Counted from the stretch's first letter, positions 25,868 through 34,355 are shown. The stretch is 64,000 nt of DNA from CAZAFC01 sp964484675 (GCA_964484675.1 CAZAFC010000004.1:1-64000), one strand, 5' to 3'. The notes: generated from the letters alone by a model not told the origin. Numbers and translations are program-made.

Positions 25868-26396
25868 TTATGTAATATTATGTAAATACTGCGTGTCTAG
25901 CTACTCACATACTCGAGTTTTTTGTGTTATTTACTCTTGCCAGAACTTTTGGAGTTATTACGTGAGCTCCACCATCCCGCGCGACAAACCGAGCGGTCGT
26001 GCCAATCGCAAGTACTACATAGTTTTGACAATGATTCATAAGATGATATTATTTTAGGTGAACCTTAAGAGCAATACATGCAGCATTCTTCACTTTGAGG
26101 GCGGGGGGGGTTTTGTTTAGGATAAAATAAAAAAGCAAAACACCGCACAGAAAAAAAGAAAAATTAAGAAAGACACTGAAAACAAAAACAGCACACAAAA
26201 AAAAAAGAGAAAAAANNNNNNNNNNTTATTTTTTTTTTTTTTTTTTTGTTTAAATTATTTAAAAATTCTTAATCTTTTTTTTTTTGGTGGGGGTTTTTTT
26301 GTTAATTTTTTCCCCCCAAAAACCGCCGCCCTCTCGAAACATTGAGATGACTCTGCACCGCGCAGACACGAATGACCAGCGGCAGAAAGCGCCATC
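25868..26396. other. gene-free scaffold junction: low-complexity sequence with 10 N
   Basis: Bases 25868-26095 hold no supportable gene. From about 26100 the sequence turns into runs of A, T, G and C without codon structure, with ten N at 26216-26225. The A-rich left side and T-rich right side look like poor read ends joined by scaffolding. No feature should be called across it. Confidence 0.85.
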
Positions 26397-27155
26397 ATGA
26401 CCAATGTGAGCGCCGATCAACTGAGACAACTACATGAGAAATTCGCAGAAATATCGCGGCTGGCCGGGGACGACTCACATCCGTTCGAGACAGTCCTCGA
26501 GAAGCTTCAGCGCATCATCGGCGATGACTTCTCTGAGATAACCCCGTCCAGCGACGTGGCCACCGAGGTCCGGCGCCAACTCGCTTGGTACAAGGCGCAT
26601 GGGTTTCACGTTTGCGAGGAGATTAAGCAGCAGATTCTCGCGCAGGCCAAGAACTTCAATCCGCGGCCCAGCGAGATCCCGCTTGTGACTGGCTTCTTCG
26701 GGCGCGACGTCCAAGCCCTGTACGCCGCCTGGGAGCACTGCACTGGCGTGAATAATCCCGGCGTCAGCAACGTAGGCTTCGACAAAAGCGCACAAGTGCG
26801 GATTGCCCCGGGCATGGAGTCAGCCGCGAGCCCACGGCTCGTTTACTTCAATCCGACGAGCTATCGAGGGCGCAGCCCCGAGAAAGCGCTCAGCAGAGCC
26901 CAGAAGAACGGCGTTCTGCTGGCCGGGATCGACGTCATCGTGGCGCTTATCATGAGGCCCGAATGGATGTTCGAATGGAACGGCCGCCGGCACCCCTACC
27001 CGCTGCTCTCAGCAGTGCAGCTCAAGGGCGACGTTGAATGGTCGCGCGTCTTGTGCTTCAACCGTTGGCTTGGAAGCAGCCAGCTGATGCTGGACAGCAG
27101 TAGCGCCAGAGTTGCCAACAATAGGTGGGCCTCGCCGAGCATTCGAGAATGCTAA
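26397..27155 (+). CDS. hypothetical protein, CPR-style N-terminus
   Basis: A 252-aa soluble protein. The first 45 residues (QLRQLHEKFAEISRLAG, then VLEKLQRIIGDD) resemble a helical start seen in many short CPR hypothetical proteins. The remainder holds AWYKAHGFHVCEEIKQQIL, VTGFFGRDVQALYAAW and a Trp-rich C-terminal part. No catalytic motif, signal peptide or helix is visible. It begins about 60 bases after the scaffold junk, so promoter signals cannot be judged. It may be the last gene of an upstream unit lost in the gap. Confidence 0.55.
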   Translation: MTNVSADQLRQLHEKFAEISRLAGDDSHPFETVLEKLQRIIGDDFSEITPSSDVATEVRRQLAWYKAHGFHVCEEIKQQILAQAKNFNPRPSEIPLVTGFFGRDVQALYAAWEHCTGVNNPGVSNVGFDKSAQVRIAPGMESAASPRLVYFNPTSYRGRSPEKALSRAQKNGVLLAGIDVIVALIMRPEWMFEWNGRRHPYPLLSAVQLKGDVEWSRVLCFNRWLGSSQLMLDSSSARVANNRWASPSIREC

Positions 27156-27164
27156 GGTTCTTTC

Positions 27165-27224
27165 GGCACTCGGAAGGCTAGATATCTTTTTGGGTCTAAC
27201 CCTAAAACTAGTCTTCCGAGTGCC
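27165..27224. repeat. long inverted repeat with nested hairpin
   Basis: GGCACTCGGAAGGCTAG (27165-27181) pairs with CTAGTCTTCCGAGTGCC (27208-27224) with one mismatch. The loop holds a second small stem (GGGT with ACCC). A further hairpin with T-rich arm lies at 27279-27309. Together they may terminate transcription from both sides. Confidence 0.55.
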
Positions 27225-27340
27225 CACCTGCCCCATCGCAATTTATTTTAGAACCCCAAAGAGCACACCGTCTTGCTCGCAAAAACTGCTAGTGCAGCGT
27301 TTTTTGCGAATATGCGAAAGATCTACACTGATGCCGGCAA

Positions 27341-28171
27341 TTACTCCGGCTTCATCAAATACGACGTCAAATTGATCGTGGCAATCTGATCGCCATCAGC
27401 CAAAACCGCGTGAAAACCAGTACTATTGAGCGGCTCGTTATATTTTATGTTGTAGTTTTTATCTATTATGAGGATGTACGCGTTCTTGTCATTCGTGTCG
27501 GTAATAAAGTACCTTCCCGGATTTGTTTGATGCGGCGTGTCGGAAACCGTGAACGTGTCGTCGTAGAGCTTGGCCAGCGCTGGCTGCGTAGAAGCCGTCA
27601 TCACAACCGCTCTGAAAGTCACGGCCTGCAAGTTGCCGCCAGAAATCTGCACTTTGTCACCGGCAACCAGTTGAGCCCATGCCAGCTTCGCATCCCCGAC
27701 GGCACCCGTTGAGTTGTCGTCGAGCGTCACACTGTAGTTCGCAGCCGCGCTGATAATCGTAAACCCGCCGCTTTGCTGCGTGCCGGGAGCAAGTGAGTAC
27801 AAGCCAGGAACGATATTTTTGTCCGGACCGACCGTGTATGTACCCGGCTTGAGCGTCGCAGGAGCACTCGTTGTCACGAGCGGCGCGGGCACTTTTGGCG
27901 CCGTTACGACGGTAGTTTTTTTGGTGGTGGTTTTGTGCGTCTTCGATGCATGCGCCCACAGCGCAATCCCACCGGCTACGATGAGCAGTGCCACGAAAAT
28001 ACCGACCCACAGCAACTTCTTTGGGCTCTTTTTGGGCGAGAGATCCTGCGAGGCCGGATACTGTTGGTTGCCGGACACAAAAGGACCGCCGAGCTGATCT
28101 GGCGAAACGGGCTGATCGCTATGAGCGCCCGATGGCTGATTGTTGATTTGGGGTTGATTGTTATTTTCCAT
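27341..28171 (-). CDS. single-pass membrane protein with extracellular domain
   Basis: A 276-aa protein. The first 50 residues are Gln, Asn and Pro rich (cytoplasmic, disordered). KKLLWVGIFVALLIVAGGIALW is one membrane helix near residues 52-73, after a Lys-rich stretch. The outer part starts with a Thr/Lys linker and then has a beta-rich domain (LKPGTYTVGPDKN, VPGLYSLAPGT, GRYFITDTNDKN). Similar anchored proteins are common in CPR cell surfaces; no activity is visible. GGAG lies upstream of the ATG. A hairpin group at 27165-27309 is downstream. Confidence 0.6.
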   Translation of the reverse strand: MENNNQPQINNQPSGAHSDQPVSPDQLGGPFVSGNQQYPASQDLSPKKSPKKLLWVGIFVALLIVAGGIALWAHASKTHKTTTKKTTVVTAPKVPAPLVTTSAPATLKPGTYTVGPDKNIVPGLYSLAPGTQQSGGFTIISAAANYSVTLDDNSTGAVGDAKLAWAQLVAGDKVQISGGNLQAVTFRAVVMTASTQPALAKLYDDTFTVSDTPHQTNPGRYFITDTNDKNAYILIIDKNYNIKYNEPLNSTGFHAVLADGDQIATINLTSYLMKPE

Positions 28172-28371
28172 TGCTATATATCTCCATGTCCATGCTTAAA
28201 CTGTATACGATATGCGGAAAAATAGCATCCCGTTTATGCCGCCGAGACCAAGCAAGCCGCTCGCTCTTTGGCGCCCGTAACTACATCAGCCAAACAAGCT
28301 CGAAGCGCGAGCGCCCCATACAGATTGCGACGCTCGGCCGAATTGTCGAGACTGTCCGGCAAACTCCGGCG

Positions 28372-29118
28372 CTACGCCTGCAGCTTTTTGAACTGGTACG
28401 TGGCAAACGCAATGGCGATCAAAGTAATCACCCCCATCACACTTAGGTCGAGCACCAATCCGTAATGCGAATTGCCGCTGAGCGTCGCCCGTGCGCCATC
28501 GACAGCGTACGAAATTGGGTTGATATTACCGATGATCCGCAGCCAGTGTGGCGCGCTGCTCAGCGGATATAACACGCCAGAGAACAACATCAGTGGGAAC
28601 ACGAGGAAGTTGTTGACCGCCTGAAAACCTTGAATGTCTTCCATACGCGCCGCAACGCCAGCACTAAATGAACAGAGCGCAGTCGCGAGAAGTGCCATGC
28701 TCACAAATGCAAGCGGGACATGCCAAACATCTGCGGGCCGGAATCCGAGCACCAGGGCGACTAGCAGAACAATCAGCGCCTGGATGAGCGAGATTGTCGC
28801 TCCGCCCAAAATATTTCCAAGCAGCAACTGGAAGCGCGAAATCGGCGCTACCGCCGTTTCCTTCAAAAATCCAAAGCGCTTGTCAAACAAAATATTCATG
28901 CCCCAAAAGAACGCCGAGAACAGCAGTGTCTGCGCCATAACGCCCGCCACCAAAAAGCTAAAGTAGTTCCCGCCACCGCCGCGCTGGATGATCGAGCCCA
29001 AGCCATATCCAAGCGCCAGCAAGTACAGGAGCGGCTGCAAAACCGTCCCCAAAACTCGAGATTTCGACCGCCAAAAACGAATAATTTGGCGCCACCAAAG
29101 CATATAAACTGCGTACAT
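28372..29118 (-). CDS. ABC-2 type exporter permease
   Basis: A 248-aa membrane protein with about six helices and the ABC-2 signature region (LFDKRFGFLKETAVAPISRF, FPLMLFSGVLYPLSSAPHW). It is the membrane half of the exporter whose ATPase is the overlapping upstream gene: the ATG lies in the stop codon of that gene (TAATG), so translation is coupled. DrrB-like permeases of this kind export antibiotics, lipids or polysaccharides. Substrate is unknown. Confidence 0.9.
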   Translation of the reverse strand: MYAVYMLWWRQIIRFWRSKSRVLGTVLQPLLYLLALGYGLGSIIQRGGGGNYFSFLVAGVMAQTLLFSAFFWGMNILFDKRFGFLKETAVAPISRFQLLLGNILGGATISLIQALIVLLVALVLGFRPADVWHVPLAFVSMALLATALCSFSAGVAARMEDIQGFQAVNNFLVFPLMLFSGVLYPLSSAPHWLRIIGNINPISYAVDGARATLSGNSHYGLVLDLSVMGVITLIAIAFATYQFKKLQA

Positions 29119-29924
29119 TATCTCCTGCTCCTTGCTCGTGCGCGCATGGCCATATTGTCGCCAGCGCTAATTTCTTCGTCGCGTACCGCATCGCCAGTGA
29201 GCTGCAAATACGCTGTTTCCAGATCGCTCGTTTTAGTCAAATCCAGCAGCTGCGCCGTGGTGCCAGTGGCGACGATTTTGCCGTGATCGACAATGGCAAT
29301 ACGCTGGGCGACTTTTTGCGCCTCTTCAAGATAATGCGTCGTGAAAAATATCGTCATGCCATTTTCGCGGTTGAGTTTCTCGACATAATTCCATAATAAA
29401 TTGCGGGTCTGAGTGTCGAGGCCCAGTGTCGGCTCATCGAGAAACAACACCTGTGGCTCATGAAGCAGCGAGCGCGCGATCTCGAGCCGCCGCCGCATGC
29501 CACCGGAAAAAGTCTTGACGAGATCGTCCTTGCGAGTGTCGAGGTCAAGTAGAGCGAGCAGTGTGTGCGCACGCTCCTTGGCCACCCGCGACGGAACCTT
29601 GTACAGCGCCGCGTGCAGCAGCATATTCTCGTATGCGGTCAGCTCTTCGTCCAGGCTCTGATCTTGGAACACGATGCCAAACACTTGCCGAGTTTTGTGT
29701 TGGGCCTTGGTTACGTCGTGGCCAGCCATCATCAGCATGCCATCGGTCGGCGGGAGCAGCGTAGTCAGCATTTTGATCGTCGTGCTCTTGCCGGCGCCGT
29801 TCGGGCCCAAAAAGGCAAAAATTTCTCCCGGCTCAACTTCAAACGAAATGTTGTCTACTGCCGTGTGCGCTCCGAATCGCTTCGTCAGACGCTCAACTTT
29901 GATAATCGGATCTACTTTTGCCAC
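29118..29924 (-). CDS. ABC exporter ATPase, DrrA-like
   Basis: A 268-aa ATPase. Walker A is GPNGAGKST near residue 40, the Q-loop is in GIVFQDQSLD, the signature is FSGGMRRRLE and Walker B is VLFLDEPTLGLD; the His switch is TTHYLEEA. The C-terminal tail after residue 235 matches the daunorubicin-type regulatory extension in position. Start is a GTG with AAGGAG upstream. It forms an operon with the permease and is divergent from a TetR gene, with a TetR-style palindrome between them (29990-30008). Confidence 0.93.
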   Translation of the reverse strand: MAKVDPIIKVERLTKRFGAHTAVDNISFEVEPGEIFAFLGPNGAGKSTTIKMLTTLLPPTDGMLMMAGHDVTKAQHKTRQVFGIVFQDQSLDEELTAYENMLLHAALYKVPSRVAKERAHTLLALLDLDTRKDDLVKTFSGGMRRRLEIARSLLHEPQVLFLDEPTLGLDTQTRNLLWNYVEKLNRENGMTIFFTTHYLEEAQKVAQRIAIVDHGKIVATGTTAQLLDLTKTSDLETAYLQLTGDAVRDEEISAGDNMAMRARARSRR

Positions 29925-29989
29925 AGCGCCCGCTCCTTTCTACAAAATGGTATCATGCACCCCCTTACCGTTGTGAGATTACTCTCCGT

Positions 29990-30008
29990 AATTTAACACT
30001 GTTAAATT
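29990..30008. promoter_or_regulatory. TetR operator between ABC exporter and TetR gene
   Basis: A perfect 19-base palindrome (AATTTAACA, central C, TGTTAAATT) lies just upstream of the TetR -10 box (TATAGT, 30023-30028) and in the ABC promoter region. It is the natural site for autoregulation and control of the exporter. Confidence 0.75.
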
Positions 30009-30034
30009 TTGCTGTCAAGTGTTATAGTACCGGC

Positions 30035-30760
30035 ATGGACCACGCAAAACGCAACCACCAAGGCGCCGCGCAAATCGAGTGGCAGCATTTTGTCAGCCAC
30101 ATGCAGCGAACCACTCCTGGCGCTCCCAGCCTCGCGCTTAGCGACAAGCAACGGAAAATCATCAAAGCTGCGCTGGATTTGCTCTACGTCACCAGCCTCG
30201 ACGAGCTGTCACTTCGCGACATCGCCAAAGCCGTACACATGCAAGCACCGGCGCTCTATTGGCATTTCAAAAACAAAGCTGTGCTGATAGATTTTATGGC
30301 CGAAGTCATGCTGCAAAAAGAGTTCGAGACAATGCGCGTACGCACGCCGGACGAGCCCTGGGAAGCGTGGCTTTCCCAGCAGATGCTGCTGCTTCGCAAA
30401 GCCATGATCGCATACCCCGATGGCGGGCGCGTGGTTGCCGGAGCTCACCCGTACGCGGCAATCACCTTGAGCAAGATTTTTGAGTACTCGCTGGAATCGC
30501 TGCACTCGGCCGGCATGCCACTTGAGATGGCGAGCATTGCCACCTCGACCCTTGTGCGTTACGCCTTTGGCTACGTTATCGAGGAGCAATCTTCGCCGTC
30601 AATCGAGGACCTAAAAAAGCTTGACATAGGCAAACTCATGACTCACACGCCATACACCGCCACGCTGCTTCGAGATAGCAGCGCGCAGAGTGACGAGGCG
30701 CGCTACATCGCCGGCATGAATCTCGTAATCGCCGGCGTCAAAGCGACGCTGCCCAGGTGA
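30035..30760 (+). CDS. TetR-family regulator of the ABC exporter, TetR_C type
   Basis: A 241-aa repressor. The DNA-binding part is LDELSLRDIAKAVHMQAPAL with YWHFKNKAVLIDFMAE, at about residues 50-85. The C-terminal part resembles the tetracycline-repressor effector domain in length and in the segment GGRVVAGAHPYAAITLSKIF. The start at 30035 follows from TATAGT six bases upstream; longer in-frame starts would overlap the operator. Its divergent partner is the DrrAB-like exporter and the palindrome lies between them. The inducer is unknown. Confidence 0.9.
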   Translation: MDHAKRNHQGAAQIEWQHFVSHMQRTTPGAPSLALSDKQRKIIKAALDLLYVTSLDELSLRDIAKAVHMQAPALYWHFKNKAVLIDFMAEVMLQKEFETMRVRTPDEPWEAWLSQQMLLLRKAMIAYPDGGRVVAGAHPYAAITLSKIFEYSLESLHSAGMPLEMASIATSTLVRYAFGYVIEEQSSPSIEDLKKLDIGKLMTHTPYTATLLRDSSAQSDEARYIAGMNLVIAGVKATLPR

Positions 30761-30799
30761 CGCCACGCGCCTTTCGCGAGCGGTACATGGCCAAAGCAG

Positions 30800-30834
30800 A
30801 CAAAAAACGCGCACAAGGCGTGCGCGTTTTTTGT
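30800..30834. terminator. bidirectional rho-independent terminator
   Basis: ACAAAAAACGCGCAC (30800-30814) pairs with GTGCGCGTTTTTTGT (30820-30834) across a five-base loop, between the convergent TetR and YCII genes. Its form is close to the terminator at 21454-21490. Confidence 0.92.
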
Positions 30835-30849
30835 AGCGAAAAGCTAAGA

Positions 30850-31161
30850 TTACATGGGCATCGTTTCGTAGATGCGCACTTCGCAGCCAGGAGCGTCGGC
30901 GAATGGGCTTCCCTTGACCAGTTCGCAAGCTTCTTCGAGGCTTTCGGCGTTCATCATGTAGTAACCCACTGGGTAGTCAGTGAGTTCAACCACTTTGCCG
31001 TCCTTAACCATCGCGCGCTTTGGAACAAGCGGGTTGCCGCCGTCGACAACACGATCACCAAGTGACTGGAAAAACGCGCCCCAAGCCTGCGCTTGCTCCG
31101 GCGTAAGTTCATCTGGCGTCTGCAGTTTGACGTTGTGGCCGATAATAAGATACTTTTTCAT
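30850..31161 (-). CDS. YCII-domain protein
   Basis: A 103-aa protein of the YCII/DGPF family, a dimeric ferredoxin-like fold found in enzymes and sensors with unclear function. The domain shows LTPEQAQAWGAFFQSLGDRV, VDGGNPL and the closing strands YPVGYYMMNAESLEEACELV. AGGAG lies before the ATG. It starts 8 bases after the ArsR gene and ends at a strong terminator, so it is the second gene of an ArsR operon. ArsR-YCII pairs are common in bacteria. Confidence 0.85.
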   Translation of the reverse strand: MKKYLIIGHNVKLQTPDELTPEQAQAWGAFFQSLGDRVVDGGNPLVPKRAMVKDGKVVELTDYPVGYYMMNAESLEEACELVKGSPFADAPGCEVRIYETMPM

Positions 31162-31169
31162 GGATACTC

Positions 31170-31523
31170 CTAGTTATTATGTTTGCTGCCTGCCAAGTAT
31201 GCGATGTAGTTGTCCAGCGTCTCCTCGTCGCTGCCGTACTCCAGGTGATATTGAGCCATCCAGCGCTGCGCGAGAATCATCGACTCCCTCTTGATCGCCA
31301 CAAAATTCGTGCGGCCAACCTTGCGCCGCTGAATAAGCCGAGCCTCCTCAAGCGTACGAATGTGCCGATGAATAGCCGGCAATGACATCTCGTGCTCTTT
31401 GGCCAGCTGACTCACGGTGGCAGGGTGAAATGAGAGGGTCTTCACTATGTCGCGCCGTTTTGGGTTGCTCAAAGCCGCAAAGACGGCGTCGAGTGTTGAT
31501 GGACTAATTTCATTACTTAGCAT
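31170..31523 (-). CDS. ArsR-family HTH regulator
   Basis: A 117-aa winged-helix repressor. The recognition region is FAALSNPKRRDIVKTLSF, VSQLAKEHEMSLPAIHRHIR and LEEARLIQRRKVGRTNFVAI. No obvious metal-binding cysteine pair is present, so the signal is probably not arsenic or cadmium. The ATG at 31523 lies inside an 18-base palindrome right after TATACT, so its mRNA is likely leaderless and autoregulated. It is followed by the YCII gene. A near copy of its operator lies at the MFS promoter at 23.1 kb. Confidence 0.9.
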   Translation of the reverse strand: MLSNEISPSTLDAVFAALSNPKRRDIVKTLSFHPATVSQLAKEHEMSLPAIHRHIRTLEEARLIQRRKVGRTNFVAIKRESMILAQRWMAQYHLEYGSDEETLDNYIAYLAGSKHNN

Positions 31524-31533
31524 ACATGTTAAG
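31516..31533. promoter_or_regulatory. palindromic operator over the ArsR start codon
   Basis: CTTAGCATACATGTTAAG has CTTAGC/GTTAAG arms and overlaps the ATG (31521-31523 on the minus strand) and the -10 box TATACT (31532-31537). Its spacing to TATACT is the same as in the palindrome at 23131-23148. Confidence 0.65.
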
Positions 31534-31578
31534 TATAGTACTCACCTTGGCTTTATGCAAGCGCTTTTTTGGTGAACA

Positions 31579-32220
31579 TTATGCCGACCAAGCGCGCCGA
31601 AACAGCTCAATCAATTCGCGCCCGTGTTTCTCGGCATCATAATCCTTGGGATGTTTCTGAGCATACAGCCGCACCGCGACTCCATTGAGCGCCAGGCGCA
31701 AAGTGAGCGCCGCAATCTCCGGGTCAAACTGTTGCAGCACGCCTTTTTCCTGGCCCACAGCAAAGACTCGCGCAAGATCAGCGAGCTCCTGTTCGTACAA
31801 TGTCTGCGCCAGGCTGGCATGCTTAGCGGGCTGAAAACTCGCGCGGATGGCGAGCAGCGCTTTTACATACCGAGGATATCGACGATAGAACCGGCAACTT
31901 ACCGCAATAAAACTCCGAATCTGCTCCCATTCGTTCGTCGTGCTCCAAATCTGCGAGGACATATAATTGCGTGCGGTGGCATAAATATAGGCGATGGCTT
32001 CCTGCATAAGTTCCTCTTTGCTCGAGAAGTGATACTGAATCACGCCTTTGCTCAAGCCCAGGCGCGCACTTATTTCGCCTATGGTCGCCTGGCCGTAACC
32101 CGCGTCTGCTATTGTCTCAATGGCGCACTGAAGTATCCGCCGCTGCGTGGGCGTGATACTGGTTCGCGGAGTATAGGGGGTATATATTGTGATTGTGGAG
32201 CCAATCTTTGTATGATACAT
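31579..32220 (-). CDS. TetR/AcrR family regulator
   Basis: A 213-aa repressor. The helix-turn-helix is GYGQATIGEISARLGLSKG with VIQYHFSSKEELMQEAI, near residues 42-75, and the rest is helical. The first 24 residues are Thr/Ile/Tyr rich and the DNA-binding domain may begin later, so the start is uncertain. Next to its start, at 32222-32237, lies a palindrome with TAGTAC/GTACTA arms. The divergent gene is a DUF998-type membrane protein, its probable target. Confidence 0.85.
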   Translation of the reverse strand: MYHTKIGSTITIYTPYTPRTSITPTQRRILQCAIETIADAGYGQATIGEISARLGLSKGVIQYHFSSKEELMQEAIAYIYATARNYMSSQIWSTTNEWEQIRSFIAVSCRFYRRYPRYVKALLAIRASFQPAKHASLAQTLYEQELADLARVFAVGQEKGVLQQFDPEIAALTLRLALNGVAVRLYAQKHPKDYDAEKHGRELIELFRRAWSA

Positions 32221-32221
32221 T

Positions 32222-32237
32222 TAGTACAGACGTACTA
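32222..32237. promoter_or_regulatory. TetR operator between TetR and DUF998 genes
   Basis: TAGTAC, AGAC, GTACTA form a 16-base palindrome two bases upstream of the minus-strand TetR start and just before the DUF998 promoter region. Position and shape suit TetR control of both genes. Confidence 0.65.
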
Positions 32238-32264
32238 GAATAGTGTAATACAAGAAAGAATATC

Positions 32265-32963
32265 ATGCAATTATCTGAGCGTTTAGCAAATGACCCGCTG
32301 CAACGCAAGTGGCTTACTCGCGGCCTTGTTTGCCTGCTGCTTTTGGCGCTCTTTTTTGTCGGCCAAGTAGTTACGCAGGTGGGCACCACGGCTCCGTACA
32401 GCATCAAGAATCAATCGATAAGCTCGCTCGGCATCACGACGTGCGAGACATTTAAAGAGCCGCAAACAAAGCAACACTTCTATGTCTGTTCGCCGCTCCA
32501 CTTGGTGCAGGATGGGACGTTCGTGCTCACCGGCCTACTCATCATGCTTGCCACAACTTTGGCGCTCAGACCCTTATGGCCAGGGCAAAAGCTGCGCACG
32601 GCGGGCCTGCTGTTGCTCTTTTTTGGTGGCATCGAAGAGGTTGTATCCGGATTTTCGCCGCTCAACCTCAACTCATTTCTCCACAGCCTTTCAGGCGGCC
32701 TGGCAATTGCGGCACTGAATATCGGGCTGTTACTGCTCGGATTTGCCGCCGTTCGCAAGCAGCGCGGCCTCGGGTGGTTTGCTATCTTGTGGGGCGCTAT
32801 TGGCATAGTGGGATTTATCATGAGCGGCAAGCCGCCGTACGCTGGCCTCGGCTATGGCGGCTGGGAGCGCGTGGCAGGATTCGCTTTCCCACTGTGGGGC
32901 ATCATGATGGGCGCGTACTGGCTCGTACGTCTGCGGCGATCGTCAGCTGAAGCACAAAAATAG
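32265..32963 (+). CDS. DUF998-family membrane protein
   Basis: A 232-aa integral membrane protein with about six helices. The order of a first helix, a short extracellular loop with Ser and Asn (YSIKNQSISSLGITTC), and glycine-rich later helices (ALNIGLLLLGFAAV, WERVAGFAFPLWGIMMGAYW) fits the DUF998 family. No transport or enzyme motif is visible. It is divergent from the TetR gene, with an operator between them. TATCATG-like sequence precedes the ATG. Function in the family is unknown. Confidence 0.78.
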   Translation: MQLSERLANDPLQRKWLTRGLVCLLLLALFFVGQVVTQVGTTAPYSIKNQSISSLGITTCETFKEPQTKQHFYVCSPLHLVQDGTFVLTGLLIMLATTLALRPLWPGQKLRTAGLLLLFFGGIEEVVSGFSPLNLNSFLHSLSGGLAIAALNIGLLLLGFAAVRKQRGLGWFAILWGAIGIVGFIMSGKPPYAGLGYGGWERVAGFAFPLWGIMMGAYWLVRLRRSSAEAQK

Positions 32964-33028
32964 ATTAAGACCTACCGATCATTGCCTGTAAGCATCGCAA
33001 CTCCGTAAAGCACTACTCCGCGCGCGGA

Positions 33029-33637
33029 TTAAGCAAGCAGCACGCGCATAATCACGTCGCTCGGAGGGATTGGCGCGTCTGATTTCCAGACGAGCATTTC
33101 GGCAATGCCCTGCAACACTCCCCAAAATGCCACCGAAAGTGCCAGTGGGTCGCCTGCGCGAAAAACGCCCGCTCGCTGGCCTGCCGCAATCAAAGGAACC
33201 GACAGCTCAACAGATTGCGAGCGCTCACTGATTGCTTTCACTTTTGGCGGCATCGCATCAAGCGTCAGCACTTGATTGGCGAGCATGAACATATATCTGC
33301 TGGGCTTGTCGGCAAACGACTTGAGGATCATGCTCGCAATGGTCTCGAACGTGCGCTGCGGCTCGTTGCTTGAAGTAAGCAAGCTCGCAATGCCATCAAA
33401 TTCATGCCCAATTGCATCCGCCAGCTCCTCGAGCATCGCTTCCTTCGAGGAAAAGTAATGGAACAAAAGCCCCGGGCTGGCACCAGCCGCGTCGGTAATG
33501 TCGCGAATTTTGGTGCCTGCGTAGCCCTTGTGCACAAACAACTCCAGGCCAGCCGACAGCAGCGACTGCCGTGCGGCATTGTACTGCTGCTGCCGTTGGT
33601 TGAGGCCGGTCGTTGGTTGCTTCTTATTTGTCGCCAC
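33029..33637 (-). CDS. TetR/AcrR family regulator
   Basis: A 202-aa repressor with a clear helix-turn-helix (GYAGTKIRDITDAAGASPGL, then LFHYFSSKEAMLEELA). The GTG at 33637 gives a start that overlaps the upstream membrane-protein gene by 14 bases; GGAAGA lies upstream. It is the second gene of a two-gene operon whose promoter carries a TTGAAC/GTTTAA palindrome (34112-34127), so it probably represses its own operon. Ligand is unknown. Confidence 0.88.
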   Translation of the reverse strand: MATNKKQPTTGLNQRQQQYNAARQSLLSAGLELFVHKGYAGTKIRDITDAAGASPGLLFHYFSSKEAMLEELADAIGHEFDGIASLLTSSNEPQRTFETIASMILKSFADKPSRYMFMLANQVLTLDAMPPKVKAISERSQSVELSVPLIAAGQRAGVFRAGDPLALSVAFWGVLQGIAEMLVWKSDAPIPPSDVIMRVLLA

Positions 33638-34094
33638 GTATCTTCCGTAGCATAACATACACCGCCGGACTCAGGAAAACCGCCACGTACGTGAGGTAAA
33701 TCCACGGCATCTGGCCGATGTAAAAGTCGTGCGGGCTCAGCGAAATCCGGTTTTTGATGAGCACAAAGAACACGAGGTCGATGATCATCGCTGCCGCGAG
33801 CCACAAAGCTCCCATTCGCAATGCCGTGCGATAATTGCGCTGTTTGGGACGATTCTTGAAGTAAAGCCCGGCAAAAAGCGCCCAGTTTGCCAGATTGATC
33901 AGCGGCTGCCAGCGTTCCGAAAGCACGTAGGCATGGCTGTGTACCGCCTGGCTTTCCGGCACCGTCGGCGCGTGCGTGACGGCGATAATTATGAATGAAA
34001 ATGCCGTGGCCAGCACTGTGACCGATATGTACGACACGAGCAACGTCCACAACACGCGGCGCAGCTCTAAGCTGTCAGTTGTTTGAGAGGTCAT
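33624..34094 (-). CDS. four-helix membrane protein, TetR-regulated
   Basis: A 156-aa protein with four predicted helices (LLVSYISVTVLATAFSFIII, LINLANWALFAGLYF, ALWLAAAMIIDLVFFVLI-like, IYLTYVAVFLSPAVYVML). HSHAYVLSERW lies in a loop between helices one and two. No named family is certain. The start at 34094 has AAAGGAT upstream. It is first in an operon with a TetR gene. By analogy with regulated small membrane proteins it could be involved in drug or stress response, but this is a guess. Confidence 0.65.
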   Translation of the reverse strand: MTSQTTDSLELRRVLWTLLVSYISVTVLATAFSFIIIAVTHAPTVPESQAVHSHAYVLSERWQPLINLANWALFAGLYFKNRPKQRNYRTALRMGALWLAAAMIIDLVFFVLIKNRISLSPHDFYIGQMPWIYLTYVAVFLSPAVYVMLRKIRGDK

Positions 34095-34111
34095 GGTGCG
34101 AAATCCTTTCG

Positions 34112-34127
34112 TTAAACGTTTGTTCAA
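34112..34127. promoter_or_regulatory. TetR-type operator of the membrane protein/TetR operon
   Basis: TTAAACGTTTGTTCAA (TTGAACAAACGTTTAA on the minus strand) is an inverted repeat with one arm mismatch, about 18 bases upstream of the start at 34094. Such TTGAAC-NNNN-GTTTAA sites are typical of AcrR-like repressors. Confidence 0.6.
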
Positions 34128-34355
34128 TGAATTTTAAAGTAACCACAAATGATTGTCAATACGAAAAGCGAAAGACCCTGGCGCTTGCCGGGCAAGCACA
34201 TCCCGGGAAGTCACGGCGTACTTACTTGCTTAGTTTGGCCAAGCGCAGCCAACTATCAACGGTTCTCTGCCGGCAAGGTGCTCGTCAAGCCTTAGATATG
34301 AGCGCGTTTTGCAGTATAGTAAGTGGGCCCTTCCCGACAAGCGCGAAAGGAAATC

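Noticed and set aside
26096..26340. Unusual poly-A/poly-T and G-run region as a biological signal
   Set aside because: It surrounds ten N and has the look of poor read ends at a scaffold join rather than real DNA.
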